Source of the DNA: Planctomycetia bacterium
GTDB taxonomy: Bacteria > Planctomycetota > Phycisphaerae > UBA1845 > UTPLA1
Assembly: GCA_015075745.1 (NCBI GenBank)
Contig: JABTTW010000001.1
Location: forward strand, 2,046,001-2,110,000
Direction of reading: 5' to 3'
DNA length: 64,000 bases
Part shown: one piece after another, positions 26,797 to 35,235 of the stretch
Position numbering within the stretch: position 1 is the first letter of the stretch
Layout of the letters: each line of letters opens with the position of its first letter
Translations under genes and position numbers: made by a program
The notes under the pieces: model-generated
The model's database searches: none
What the model was told of the DNA's origin: nothing
What the model saw: the letters and a program-made list of their open reading frames with translations, nothing else

Positions 26797-27864
26797 TTAT
26801 GTATGGGCCATTTCGCGAACCGGAGGTGAACTGCTGATTGCGCGTCCGCCTGTGGCTGCGCGGCCGGTCCGGTTTTCCTCGTACCAGCGAATGGTCATGG
26901 GGATGCCCTCTTCGTAGCCGACGGTTGAGGTCCATCCCAATTCTTTGCGCGCCTTTTCGGCGGAGAAGAAGGTATCGCGGCCCATGAGCCAGACAGCGTA
27001 TCGCGTGACGAGCGGGGGTTTCTTGGTCTTGAAGAGGTGACCGAAGCACTCCATGAGAAAGGCGGCGCGATAGGCCACTTTGAACGGCACGCGCTTTGTG
27101 ACCGGGGGTTCGCCGATCGCCTTGGCGATGAGGTTGAAATATTGTCGCTGGGTCAGCTCGCCGTCGTTGCTGCAGTTGTAGGCCTGGCCAACGGCGCTGG
27201 GATTATCCGCGGCGAGAATGCAACCTTCGGCGACGTTTCCGGCGTAGACGACGTTGAGGCGGTTATCGCCGCTGCCGAGCAGCTTCGCCTTGCGATTTCG
27301 GATCATCGCCACCAGCCGCGCGATCGTTGCGCGATCGCGAGGCCCGTAGAGCCAGCTCGGGCGGATGACGGAATACTTCACTTTTCCACCGGCATTGTGA
27401 CGTCGCCAGAGGTCCTCCTCGACGATGACCTTTGCCCGGGTGTAGTAGGACCACTTAAAGAGCTTTTGCCCCAGGGGGGCGGTCTCATCGAGGACGAGGC
27501 CCTTCTGGTTGACGTGGCCATAGACGCTGATTGAGCTGACGTGAATCAGCCGGGGGACGCCGGCTCGCTCAGCGGCTTCGAAGAGGTTTTTCGATCCTTC
27601 GATGGTCACCTTCACGAAGTCGGGCCAGGGTCCCCAGTCGCCGACGCGGGCCGCGGCGTGATAGATGCATTGGACGCCGTCGCAGGCCTTGAGGACGGAC
27701 GCCATGTCGGAAAGGTCGCCTTCGACAAGCTCGACGCCCTGGCTGCGAAGCCAGGTGGTGTCGGCGGTGGGCCGGACCAGGGCGCGCACGGGCCGTCCGC
27801 GTTTGCGAAGCTGCTCGACGATATGGCTGCCCAGTAGGCCGGTTCCGCCGGTGACGAGATTCAT
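26797..27864 (-). CDS. NAD(P)-dependent epimerase/dehydratase (extended SDR)
   Basis: A Rossmann-fold oxidoreductase acting on a nucleotide sugar or a sterol-like substrate. The glycine-rich T-G-G-T-G-L-L-G is at 5-12 from the ATG at 27,864, Y-H-A-A-A-R-V (68-74) follows, then S-S-I-S-V-Y-G (110-116) and the catalytic Y-T-R-A-K (Tyr141, Lys145). 355 aa is usual for extended SDRs. An upstream frame extension to 27,981 is not favoured, since the Rossmann motif normally lies at the N-terminus and GGAG lies 11 nt before this ATG. The 3-beta-hydroxysteroid dehydrogenase/hopanoid HpnA-like group is the closest by eye; substrate not determinable. Confidence 0.88.
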   Translation of the reverse strand: MNLVTGGTGLLGSHIVEQLRKRGRPVRALVRPTADTTWLRSQGVELVEGDLSDMASVLKACDGVQCIYHAAARVGDWGPWPDFVKVTIEGSKNLFEAAERAGVPRLIHVSSISVYGHVNQKGLVLDETAPLGQKLFKWSYYTRAKVIVEEDLWRRHNAGGKVKYSVIRPSWLYGPRDRATIARLVAMIRNRKAKLLGSGDNRLNVVYAGNVAEGCILAADNPSAVGQAYNCSNDGELTQRQYFNLIAKAIGEPPVTKRVPFKVAYRAAFLMECFGHLFKTKKPPLVTRYAVWLMGRDTFFSAEKARKELGWTSTVGYEEGIPMTIRWYEENRTGRAATGGRAISSSPPVREMAHT

Positions 27865-28177
27865 GGTTTGTATCTGCTCCGAAACAAGACGGCCGGCACG
27901 GAGGCCGACCCAAACGAGCCTGGGGGGCCAACTGCCCACCGATAGCCCGATGACCGTAGGAGGAGAGCCTGGACCCGTCAAGGACGGCTGATCCTGACGG
28001 GCGCGCCACTCTTGGAAACCGGCAGTTAACGCGACACAGCAACGTTTTTTCTTGAGCCTGGCGCCATTTAATTCACAGATGCAATTCGCGATGCCCGGGT
28101 GGGGCCGTCGCGATGGTCGATGGCTGGGGCGGCAATTGTAAAGGCAAGCACAGCCGTCACTTCAGACGGCGAGCACG
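27865..28177. other. Intergenic stretch
   Basis: About 310 bp between two minus-strand genes. I see no clear RNA gene, repeat or terminator with a T run. Confidence 0.35.
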
Positions 28178-28531
28178 CTATCTCCGAAAGCGTCCCCGAA
28201 ACTCGTCGGCGGGATATTTCTTTGCGTTCTTTACCATCTTCTCGCGCAGGGCCTCGGAGATGTCGATATCCAGGGCGTTCGCGAAGGAGAGGGCGAAGGC
28301 GAGGATGTCGGAGAGTTCTTCGCGGACGAGCTGGAAGTCCTCGGGTGCTTCGCGGATGTCGCGCGTGCGTCCTCCCTCGGCCCACTGGAAGTGCTCCATG
28401 AGCTCGGCGGCCTCGATGGCGATGGCCATGGAAAGATTCTTGGGATTGTGGAACTGGTTCCAGTCGCGCTCGTCGACGAACTTTTTCATCATCGCCCGCA
28501 GATCGGCGATGGTGGTGGTTTGGTCACTCAT
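28178..28531 (-). CDS. MazG-like nucleotide pyrophosphohydrolase
   Basis: 117 aa of the all-alpha NTP-pyrophosphatase superfamily (MazG/dCTPase, RS21-C6-like), which hydrolyse non-canonical or excess (d)NTPs to NMP and PPi. The metal-binding E-x-x-E is in I-A-I-E-A-A-E-L-M-E-H-F (about 38-49), and the second acidic E-x-x-D in R-E-E-L-S-D-I-L (about 69-76). A K-K-Y-P motif follows at about 105. GGAGG is 7 nt before the ATG. House-cleaning role inferred from the family. Confidence 0.9.
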   Translation of the reverse strand: MSDQTTTIADLRAMMKKFVDERDWNQFHNPKNLSMAIAIEAAELMEHFQWAEGGRTRDIREAPEDFQLVREELSDILAFALSFANALDIDISEALREKMVKNAKKYPADEFRGRFRR

Positions 28532-28659
28532 GTTAATCCTCCGCGAGACATGGTAGCGGAGATTGGGCGATGTGGAATCGTGGAAGTGTGAAACTTGCCG
28601 ATGACCGGCGCCTGTGCCACAAGTTTGTTTGCGATAAACGCGATTCAGCAGCTTCTGCC

Positions 28660-29826
28660 TTAAGCAATGCGATTGCGCGGCCGCAGAATAGCGAAGACGA
28701 TAAGAAAGGGGGCGATTGACACAGGCTCCGGAATAACGGCAATCCAGGCTTCCGTCTGTCCGCCCGGATTGATTCCGGCACCCGTTATTACGGTTCCATC
28801 CGACGATATACCGGTTGCTGAAATGAGCTGCCAGCCCGCCAGGTCAAGGCCGAAATCGATGCTTAGCACAGTCTGCAGCTCACGCATTCCGCGTACCGAG
28901 TCCCAAATGAAAGCTGCCGCGCGGCTGTCAGGCGTTGCAAATCCGACGACAAGTGAGCCATCTCCAGAAACCGCGCTTGCCTGACTGCTGGTTCCAAGGC
29001 CCGGAAGATCGCCGAGCCCAATCATTCCCGTTGCGCCTGACCAGAAGAACGCCTCTACTCCGTTCGCAGAATTGCTCCTTCCCACGATGGCGTTTCCGTC
29101 AGCAGAGACCGCGTAAGCGCGGCTGTCAAAGCTGCCCCCGGGAAGATCACCGAGTCCAGTCATTCCGCCTGACTGCGTCCACCGGAAGGCCTCAAATCGA
29201 GAGAATCCGGCCGCTGCGCTCTGTGCTTCTCCTACGATTACCGAACCATTTGACGAGATACCCCATGCGGAACTATCGACGCCGCCACCCGGCAAGTCTC
29301 CTAGAATCGTCATTCCAGTAGCCTGCGTCCAACGAACGGCATGGCGGCTGGACAAACTACCCCAGCCAGCGGAAACACTTCCATCAATGGAGGTACCCGT
29401 AAGACAACTATCGAATCCAAAACCCGCAAGGTCGCCCAGGCCGATCATTCCTGTAGCCTGGGTCCACCGAAATGCTTCTCGCCCGAGCGACGAGTTTCCA
29501 CAGCCAACGATGAAAGTGCCGTTCAACGAAGCCGATCGGGCCTCGCTCCTTAAGGTTCCGCCAGCAAGGTCATCTATGCCAACCATGCCAGTCGCTGAAG
29601 TCCACCTAAATGCCTGGGAAGTAGATACGGCGAAGTCGGCCATTCCAACAACCGTGCCCCCGTCCGGCGAGATGCCCCAGGCTTGGCTATTAAAGACACC
29701 ACCCGGCAGATCGCCCAAACCCATGAAGCTCGGCGCAGGAAAAGAAAGGGCGGCCTGAGTAGTGATGCTGATGGTCACGAAAAAGGTGACCACCCACAGA
29801 ACAAAACCTCGGTTCCATATTCCCAT
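28660..29826 (-). CDS. HAF-repeat exoprotein with PEP-CTERM-like tail
   Basis: 388 aa. Signal peptide about 1-26, then about six to seven HAF-family units of roughly 45 residues (G-L-G-D-L-P-G-G, S-x-A-x-G-I-S-x-D-G-S-V-I-V-G, E-A-F-R-W-T-Q-A-T-G-M). The end V-I-P-E-P-V-S-I-A-P-F-L-I-V-F-A-I-L-R-P-R-N-R resembles a PEP-CTERM anchor, though its basic cluster is weak. AAGGAGG precedes the ATG by about 10 nt. Function of HAF repeats is not established. It is likely exported and monocistronic. Confidence 0.82.
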   Translation of the reverse strand: MGIWNRGFVLWVVTFFVTISITTQAALSFPAPSFMGLGDLPGGVFNSQAWGISPDGGTVVGMADFAVSTSQAFRWTSATGMVGIDDLAGGTLRSEARSASLNGTFIVGCGNSSLGREAFRWTQATGMIGLGDLAGFGFDSCLTGTSIDGSVSAGWGSLSSRHAVRWTQATGMTILGDLPGGGVDSSAWGISSNGSVIVGEAQSAAAGFSRFEAFRWTQSGGMTGLGDLPGGSFDSRAYAVSADGNAIVGRSNSANGVEAFFWSGATGMIGLGDLPGLGTSSQASAVSGDGSLVVGFATPDSRAAAFIWDSVRGMRELQTVLSIDFGLDLAGWQLISATGISSDGTVITGAGINPGGQTEAWIAVIPEPVSIAPFLIVFAILRPRNRIA

Positions 29827-29843
29827 GGCCCAAGAGCCTCCTT

Positions 29844-29865
29844 AAGCGCCTCAATTGAGACGCTT
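29844..29865. promoter_or_regulatory. 22-bp palindrome upstream of the HAF gene
   Basis: AAGCGCCTCAA followed by TTGAGACGCTT: symmetric except for one pair. It lies just before the AAGGAGG ribosome binding site of the HAF-repeat gene and could be an operator or an mRNA hairpin. Confidence 0.35.
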
Positions 29866-29974
29866 CTCCCATCATCTTAACAATAACAGCGATTCCCGTT
29901 CAACGCGGCGGGGGCACGATTTGGCAGCCAAGGAGGGCTCTTTGCGCCCGGCTGGCGATAACATTCCCAGTGTC

Positions 29975-30004
29975 ATGCGTCCGGCAGGGGCGCCGGACGC
30001 TACG
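29975..30004. repeat. Dispersed palindromic repeat, copy 2
   Basis: Same 30-bp hairpin unit as at 14,596-14,625, with loop AGGGGC instead of AGAGGC. It is just downstream of the EVE-domain gene's stop. Confidence 0.7.
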
Positions 30005-30014
30005 AGCTGGCACA

Positions 30015-30482
30015 CTACGCCTTGGTCAGATTGCGGACGATTTCGAAATGCGTTGGTTCGACGGGCATGACTGACAGGCGCTGGCCGCGCTGGAGGACCA
30101 GCATTTTCTCAAGACCCTTCGTTTTTCTCAGCGTCGAAAGCGTGACAACTTCGCCGAACTTCTCGACAAACTCGACATCGACCATCATCCAGATGGGGTC
30201 ATCCTTCGTCGACTTGGGGTCGTAGTGATCGTTCTTCTTGTCGAGGGCGGTGTGGTCGGGGTAGGCCTCGCGCGCGACCCGGGCGACGCCTGCGACGCCG
30301 ATAGGGTCGGCGCTGGAGTGATAGATCAGCACGCCGTCGCCGAGCTTCATGTCGTCGCGCATGAAGTTGCGGGCCTGATAGTTTCGCACGCCGTCCCAGC
30401 AGGTTCGCTTATCACGGGCGAGGTCGTCGATCGAATAGGTCTGCGGCTCGGTTTTGAGCAACCAGTATTTGGCGTCTGCCAT
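30015..30482 (-). CDS. EVE-domain protein
   Basis: 155 aa, the typical size of single-domain EVE proteins (thymocyte nuclear protein 1/YdcG type), which belong to the PUA-like fold and bind modified nucleobases. Motifs: Y-W-L-L-K-T-E-P (about 6-13), W-D-G-V-R-N-Y-Q-A-R-N-F-M-R-D (about 29-43) and Y-H-S-S-A-D-P-I-G-V-A-G (about 54-65). It starts 11 nt after the stop of the phosphohexomutase gene, so they form a two-gene operon. Confidence 0.93.
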   Translation of the reverse strand: MADAKYWLLKTEPQTYSIDDLARDKRTCWDGVRNYQARNFMRDDMKLGDGVLIYHSSADPIGVAGVARVAREAYPDHTALDKKNDHYDPKSTKDDPIWMMVDVEFVEKFGEVVTLSTLRKTKGLEKMLVLQRGQRLSVMPVEPTHFEIVRNLTKA

Positions 30483-30493
30483 CGTTTGATTCG

Positions 30494-31831
30494 CTATCTC
30501 AAGTCCGCGACGCGTTTGGCCAGGGCCTTGCCGGTGGTTTCATCTTGCGCTTCGGCGATCAGGCGGGCGATCGGTTCGGTGTTTGACGGGCGGACATGCA
30601 CCCAGCCCTCCGGCCAATCGATGCGCACGCCGTCGACATTGCTGATCCGCTGGTCGGCGAAGTTGCGCTGGATGTGATCGAGCCAGTCCCGCGTCTGCTG
30701 GGGCGAAAGGTCGTACTTCTGCTTGATCATCGTGTAGCTCGGCATCTCATCGACGATCGCGGCGAGGGGCCGCCAATCCTCGGCAAGCAGGCTCAGCACC
30801 ATTCCCATGGATGAGAGACTGTCTCTCACAAGCGTGATGCGCGGGTCAATCACGCCGCCGTTGCCCTCGCCGCCGATGACACAGCGATGAGCCGTAATCG
30901 CGTCGACCACGTTTGCTTCGCCGACGGCCGTACGATGAACGACGCAGCCCCTGCCCGCCTTCGCCGCGATGTCGTCGATCATCCGCGAGGTCGACAGATT
31001 CGTCGCCGCGGCGCCCGGCGTCTTTGAAAAAATGTATTTTGCAGCCAGGGCCAGGGTGTATTCCTCGCCGATGTAGCGGCCGGTGTTGTCGACGATGGCC
31101 AGTCGATCGGCGTCCGGGTCCTGGGCGAAGCCGATGTCCGCGCCGCTCGCCTTGACCGCTTCGCACAGGCTGACGAGGTTTTCCGCCGTCGGCTCGGGCG
31201 TGTGCGCAAAGCGGCCGTTCGGTTCGGCGTTCATGTGCTCGACCCGGCAGTCCAGCCGCTCCAGCAGCATTCGACCGCTGGCGCCGCCGGCCCCATTGAC
31301 GCTGTCGAGGACGACGTGGAGCTGTCGACGCCTGATGGCGGCCATGTCGAGTGTGCGCATCACCTTGGCCACATGGCGATCGTTGGTACTTAAGTCGCGT
31401 TCCATTCGGCCGATGTTCTCGACATCGGCGAAGCGCGTTCGCTTCGAGCGGTAGATTGAGAAGATTTCTTCGGCGGTCCTGGCGGACGGGGCGCGGCCGG
31501 GGGCGACGAGAAACTTGATTCCGTTCCAGACGATCGGATTATGGCTGGCGGTGATGACGATCCCGCCCTTGGCGTTGAGTTCGCTGACCATCAGGGCGAC
31601 GCCGGGCGTGGTGGCGATGCCAAGTTCGACGACGTTACAGCCGACGGCGAGCAAGCCGCTTTCAACGGCGCCCTTGACCATCTCACCGGACGGCCGGGAG
31701 TCCATGCCGAGAACCACGGCGCCGCCGTCGAGAAACGTGCCGAACGCCGCTCCCATGCTCGCGGCGAGCTCGGGCGTCATGGTCTCGCCAATCAGCCCAC
31801 GGACCCCGGAAACGCTCATCATCAAGGCCAT
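30494..31831 (-). CDS. glmM: Phosphoglucosamine mutase-type phosphohexomutase
   Basis: An alpha-D-phosphohexomutase, probably interconverting glucosamine-6-P and glucosamine-1-P for UDP-GlcNAc synthesis. All four family sites are visible in 445 aa: phospho-Ser loop T-A-S-H-N-P (Ser96), metal loop D-P-D-A-D-R (238-243), sugar loop G-E-G-N-G-G-V (about 317-323) and phosphate loop R-P-S-N-T-E-P (about 414-420). The active-site sequence is compatible with glmM or with phosphomannomutase/phosphoglucomutase of the archaeal-like type, so the substrate is tentative. AAAGGA precedes the ATG. Confidence 0.85.
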   Translation of the reverse strand: MALMMSVSGVRGLIGETMTPELAASMGAAFGTFLDGGAVVLGMDSRPSGEMVKGAVESGLLAVGCNVVELGIATTPGVALMVSELNAKGGIVITASHNPIVWNGIKFLVAPGRAPSARTAEEIFSIYRSKRTRFADVENIGRMERDLSTNDRHVAKVMRTLDMAAIRRRQLHVVLDSVNGAGGASGRMLLERLDCRVEHMNAEPNGRFAHTPEPTAENLVSLCEAVKASGADIGFAQDPDADRLAIVDNTGRYIGEEYTLALAAKYIFSKTPGAAATNLSTSRMIDDIAAKAGRGCVVHRTAVGEANVVDAITAHRCVIGGEGNGGVIDPRITLVRDSLSSMGMVLSLLAEDWRPLAAIVDEMPSYTMIKQKYDLSPQQTRDWLDHIQRNFADQRISNVDGVRIDWPEGWVHVRPSNTEPIARLIAEAQDETTGKALAKRVADLR

Positions 31832-31944
31832 GTCTGATCCTTTGAGGCCTGTACTACGTAATAGCTGTTATTCTAACGTGAGATTCGGTGCGCGCCCCAT
31901 AGCGCATTCGGGCGGAGGTTCAGCATGAGGGGCAATTGACTACG

Positions 31945-32475
31945 TCAATCGGCGGGCTGGGTCGTCGGCGCGGGGGTTGCCGCCTTGTCGTCGGCCGGAG
32001 CGGATGCAGGTGTCTCAAGCGGAACACTCTCATCGGGCACGGGGTTGTGACCCAGGACGATGCGTCCGCAGACGGGGCAGATGGTGTCACCGCTTTTTCC
32101 GAGGGTCTCTTTGAGGACGACGTAATCAGGTGTTTCCTTGCGCTTGCCGTCGGGCGTCCAGAAACACCGCTCGACCGGGTAGCCGGTCTTTTTTTGAGTG
32201 AAAGGTGATAGGACAGGCCAATGATCGCCCTCCTTCATCGAGTACTCGAAGACTTTGTTGGTCTCGATGCACATGAAGGTGCCGGGAATCGGCTCAGCCT
32301 CGGGAATCGGGGCTGTCGTAAGCGTTTTGTAGGTGAGGTAGCCCGCCGCGCCGAAGAGGGCGAGGAAAACAATGATCCCAAGTCCGCCGCTGAGCGGTCC
32401 CGCCGCTGACGGAGAGGATGGACGAGGTTTTGAAGTGTTGGTCACGGAATCGGTGCTGCTGTTCTCAATAGTCAA
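31945..32475 (-). CDS. Hypothetical single-span membrane protein, 176 aa
   Basis: Unknown function. A Ser/Pro-rich N-terminus is followed by one membrane helix at about 31-51 (G-I-I-V-F-L-A-L-F-G-A-A-G-Y-L), then a soluble domain with a possible zinc site (M-C-I-E near 68 and C-P-V-C-G-R near 135-140). It ends with an Ala/Pro/Thr-rich disordered tail. It faces no obvious partner; a 139-bp gap separates it from the end of the bat operon. Confidence 0.65.
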   Translation of the reverse strand: MTIENSSTDSVTNTSKPRPSSPSAAGPLSGGLGIIVFLALFGAAGYLTYKTLTTAPIPEAEPIPGTFMCIETNKVFEYSMKEGDHWPVLSPFTQKKTGYPVERCFWTPDGKRKETPDYVVLKETLGKSGDTICPVCGRIVLGHNPVPDESVPLETPASAPADDKAATPAPTTQPAD

Positions 32476-32614
32476 TCTGCACCTATGGGTCTGGATGCCG
32501 ATTCCATATTATCCGGTCGGGCCGCAATGACCAAACCCTTTTGATGGCGATCCGCATTCATTATTCTTCATAGGGGAGTCTTAACAATCGAAGGGCAGGG
32601 ACCGGGGCATTACG

Positions 32615-33463
32615 TCAGACCAAGTCCGCCTGATCCGCACGAATCCATCCATCCTTGCCGTCGGAGAGCTGTATTCGATACCAGTCACGTCCGTCCACGT
32701 CCTGCCGCAGTTCGAGCATCTGGAACTCAACGCCTGCCGGGAGCGGTTTCTCGAATTGCGGGTCGTAGTATTCTCCATTGCCCTTTCGGACGACGATATT
32801 CTCTGAAATGAGGACGCCCTCACGCCGGGCCGAGGGCCGGATATCCCAGATTGCACTGGCGCCGACGGCGATGGCCAGGACGGCGGTGGTCACCTTGAGC
32901 CAGGACAGCGCGGGTATCCGCCGATGGAGAAAGAGCGATCCGAGCGCCAATAGCCAGAATAAGCAATACGCGGCAAGGGCGACGCGGCAACGCGCGGCCG
33001 TGGAAGTGGAGAAGTGCCAGAAGAAGAGTGTCTCCACCATGGCGCTGGTCGCCGGTTTTCTGATCCGGACCTCGCAACGCTTGCGGGCGAAGTCCAGGTT
33101 TCGCTGGATCTGTGCGTCGCCGGGCATGAGCTTCAGCGCGCGCTTGTAATTCAGGATCGCTCGGCCGACATCGCCGAGGCGCAGGTAGGTGTTGGCGAGG
33201 TTGTAGAAGAGTCTTCCATTGCGGACTCCGCCATCGACGAGCGACTCAAACCCTGCGAGCGCGGAATGGTAGAGCGACTGAGCCTCAACCGTACCATGCT
33301 GGCCGGTCGCGACGGCAGCCTCGAAATCGGCGAGGGCTTTGCGGAGCACCGCACGTTGATTTGTCGCATCCGCGCCTTGCTGCTGTGCCTGCGCGCGGGG
33401 AGGAAGCAGGATGCTGACGACGCAGACCATGAGCAACGTGGCAAGCCGGCGCATGTGTCTCAC
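32615..33463 (-). CDS. batE: BatE-like TPR/SH3 protein
   Basis: The last gene of the Bat operon, 282 aa. Signal peptide about 1-26. TPR-type helices at about 60-125 (L-F-Y-N-L-A-N-T-Y-L-R-L-G-D-V-G-R-A-I-L-N-Y-K-R-A, in shortened form), two membrane helices (about 145-180 and 190-210), and a C-terminal SH3-like domain (about 215-282, V-V-R-K-G-N-G-E-Y-Y). The GTG start overlaps the batD stop in the sequence GTGA. Bat proteins are linked to oxidative-stress or envelope functions in other bacteria; the mechanism is unsettled. Confidence 0.82.
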   Translation of the reverse strand: MRHMRRLATLLMVCVVSILLPPRAQAQQQGADATNQRAVLRKALADFEAAVATGQHGTVEAQSLYHSALAGFESLVDGGVRNGRLFYNLANTYLRLGDVGRAILNYKRALKLMPGDAQIQRNLDFARKRCEVRIRKPATSAMVETLFFWHFSTSTAARCRVALAAYCLFWLLALGSLFLHRRIPALSWLKVTTAVLAIAVGASAIWDIRPSARREGVLISENIVVRKGNGEYYDPQFEKPLPAGVEFQMLELRQDVDGRDWYRIQLSDGKDGWIRADQADLV

Positions 33464-35235
33464 CTTAAACCTGCCCGATCCAGTTCGCTGACCAGTTGTG
33501 CCGCGACAGCCGCTCCATTCCGGACGGCGGAATCACCGCCTCCGTACTGGGCGAATTCGAGATTCTCCAGCGTCTCATCCAGCCGAGAGACGAGGTCATC
33601 GTTGATACCTTTTTCCCGAGCCAGCCGAACCGCATCGTTTCGGGTGAGACCGCCGGCGGGAACGTTGCAGCAATCCGCCACGTATCCGAGCAGTGCGGCA
33701 CGTATGTCACCCGAGGCACTATCACCGTTCGCACTAAGCGCCTTCTTCGCGTTGGCGAGGGCCATGCTTCGACGACGCAGCGCCTGATTTTGGCGATATC
33801 TCTCGGATCGACGATGCACGAACCACGTCACCAGATAGGCGGCGGGCATCGCCAACAGGACGATCCACACCAGCGGTCCGAGGCTCGTTGACTGAGACGC
33901 GAGGATTTCATCGGGGTTGTCGAAGTTCGCGAGCAACCCCTCGGTTGTTTCAACCAGCGGTGCGAGAACGCCTGCACCGGGTGAGGCGCCGCCCTGGGCC
34001 GAGTCGGGCATGGCCAGCCGCTGTGCCGGCCGGACATTGATGGCGATGGGCCGACTCAGGGCTGTCTCAAATCGCTCCGACTTCGGATTGAAATAGCTGA
34101 ACGGAATGGCCGGAATGACTTTGACGCTCTCGCGAAGCGGCCGGATGGTGAGGACGAACTGCTTACGGTCTCCAACGATCTCGCCGGCAGGGACGTCGCC
34201 GGAGACTTCAAAGTCCCTAGTGAGGTTTTCGACCCGATCAAGCTTTGGCGCGGTGAGGCGATCCAGCGAGCCCTGTCCGCGAACCAGCATGGTCAGGGTA
34301 ATCGGGTCTCCGACGGGGACGTCGGTCGGCTTGGCGTTGGTGATGATGGAGTATTCGCCGATGGCGCCGCTGTAATCCGGCGGGCGGCCTTCAGTGGGGA
34401 TGGACTTGACGACGAGCTCCGGCATCTTCGGCGCGCCGATGACCTGGCGCGATCGCTCGACGTTGTAGCCGAACAAATTGCGCCCCAGTTGGACGGGGTA
34501 GTTGTAGACGAACTCGATTCGTCCGAGGTCCAGCGGTCCGGACTTGTTCGGATAGATGGTGGTCATTACGTCGTAGCGATAGAAATCTCGGGGAACGCCG
34601 GAGTCGTCATTTCGGCGGACCTGCTGGACCTGCGGGGCGACGGTTCCATCGGCGAAGACGCCGAGGGATGTCGCGCCATCCTGGAGCTTCCACATGTCGC
34701 TGATATTCATCGTACCGAAGCCGGCCTGCTGGAACTGGCGAATGTAGATGCTGAGCGTCAGGTCAACGGGTTGTCCGATGAAGACTGTTTTCTTACCGGC
34801 GACGATTTCGCAAAGAACCCAGGGGCCGGAGACGGCGCGGCCGACGCTGATGGTGATCGGGCGTGAGGAGAAGGCCTTGCCCGCTTCCTGATATCTGAAC
34901 GGCGGAATGACGAGATTGCCGGCGCGCAGAGGTCTGGCCGTGTAGCGATAAGTGTATGTCGATTGCTGCGTCGTCCGACCGTTGATGATGCTGATGTTGT
35001 TACTGACGGTTGGCGGATTCGGGCTGATGCGAATATCGAAGTCGCGCGTGTTCGGCGGGGCCGGGGCGCTGGCCTGCTTGGGATTGATGATGCTGACGTA
35101 GACTTCAACCACTTCTCCCATTTCGACCTGATCGTTGGTGACTTCGGCGCGGATTTCCTGGCTCCGGGCGGCATCAGCCATGACGACGCCTGTGAACAGG
35201 AAGCATGTAATGACGCGGATATGCCTCACGATCAC
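33460..35235 (-). CDS. batD: BatD-family membrane protein
   Basis: 591 aa, normal for BatD ('oxygen tolerance' family). Signal peptide about 1-25. Long extracytoplasmic beta-sandwich region (about 27-430) with the typical G-R-T-T-Q-Q-S-T-Y-T-Y-R-Y and P-P-F-R-Y segments. Membrane helix about 455-475 (W-I-V-L-L-A-M-P-A-A-Y-L-V), then a cytoplasmic helical tail (A-L-L-G-Y-V-A-D-C-C-N). The GTG start overlaps the batC stop (GTGA), and the gene ends overlapping batE. Confidence 0.88.
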   Translation of the reverse strand: MIVRHIRVITCFLFTGVVMADAARSQEIRAEVTNDQVEMGEVVEVYVSIINPKQASAPAPPNTRDFDIRISPNPPTVSNNISIINGRTTQQSTYTYRYTARPLRAGNLVIPPFRYQEAGKAFSSRPITISVGRAVSGPWVLCEIVAGKKTVFIGQPVDLTLSIYIRQFQQAGFGTMNISDMWKLQDGATSLGVFADGTVAPQVQQVRRNDDSGVPRDFYRYDVMTTIYPNKSGPLDLGRIEFVYNYPVQLGRNLFGYNVERSRQVIGAPKMPELVVKSIPTEGRPPDYSGAIGEYSIITNAKPTDVPVGDPITLTMLVRGQGSLDRLTAPKLDRVENLTRDFEVSGDVPAGEIVGDRKQFVLTIRPLRESVKVIPAIPFSYFNPKSERFETALSRPIAINVRPAQRLAMPDSAQGGASPGAGVLAPLVETTEGLLANFDNPDEILASQSTSLGPLVWIVLLAMPAAYLVTWFVHRRSERYRQNQALRRRSMALANAKKALSANGDSASGDIRAALLGYVADCCNVPAGGLTRNDAVRLAREKGINDDLVSRLDETLENLEFAQYGGGDSAVRNGAAVAAQLVSELDRAGLR

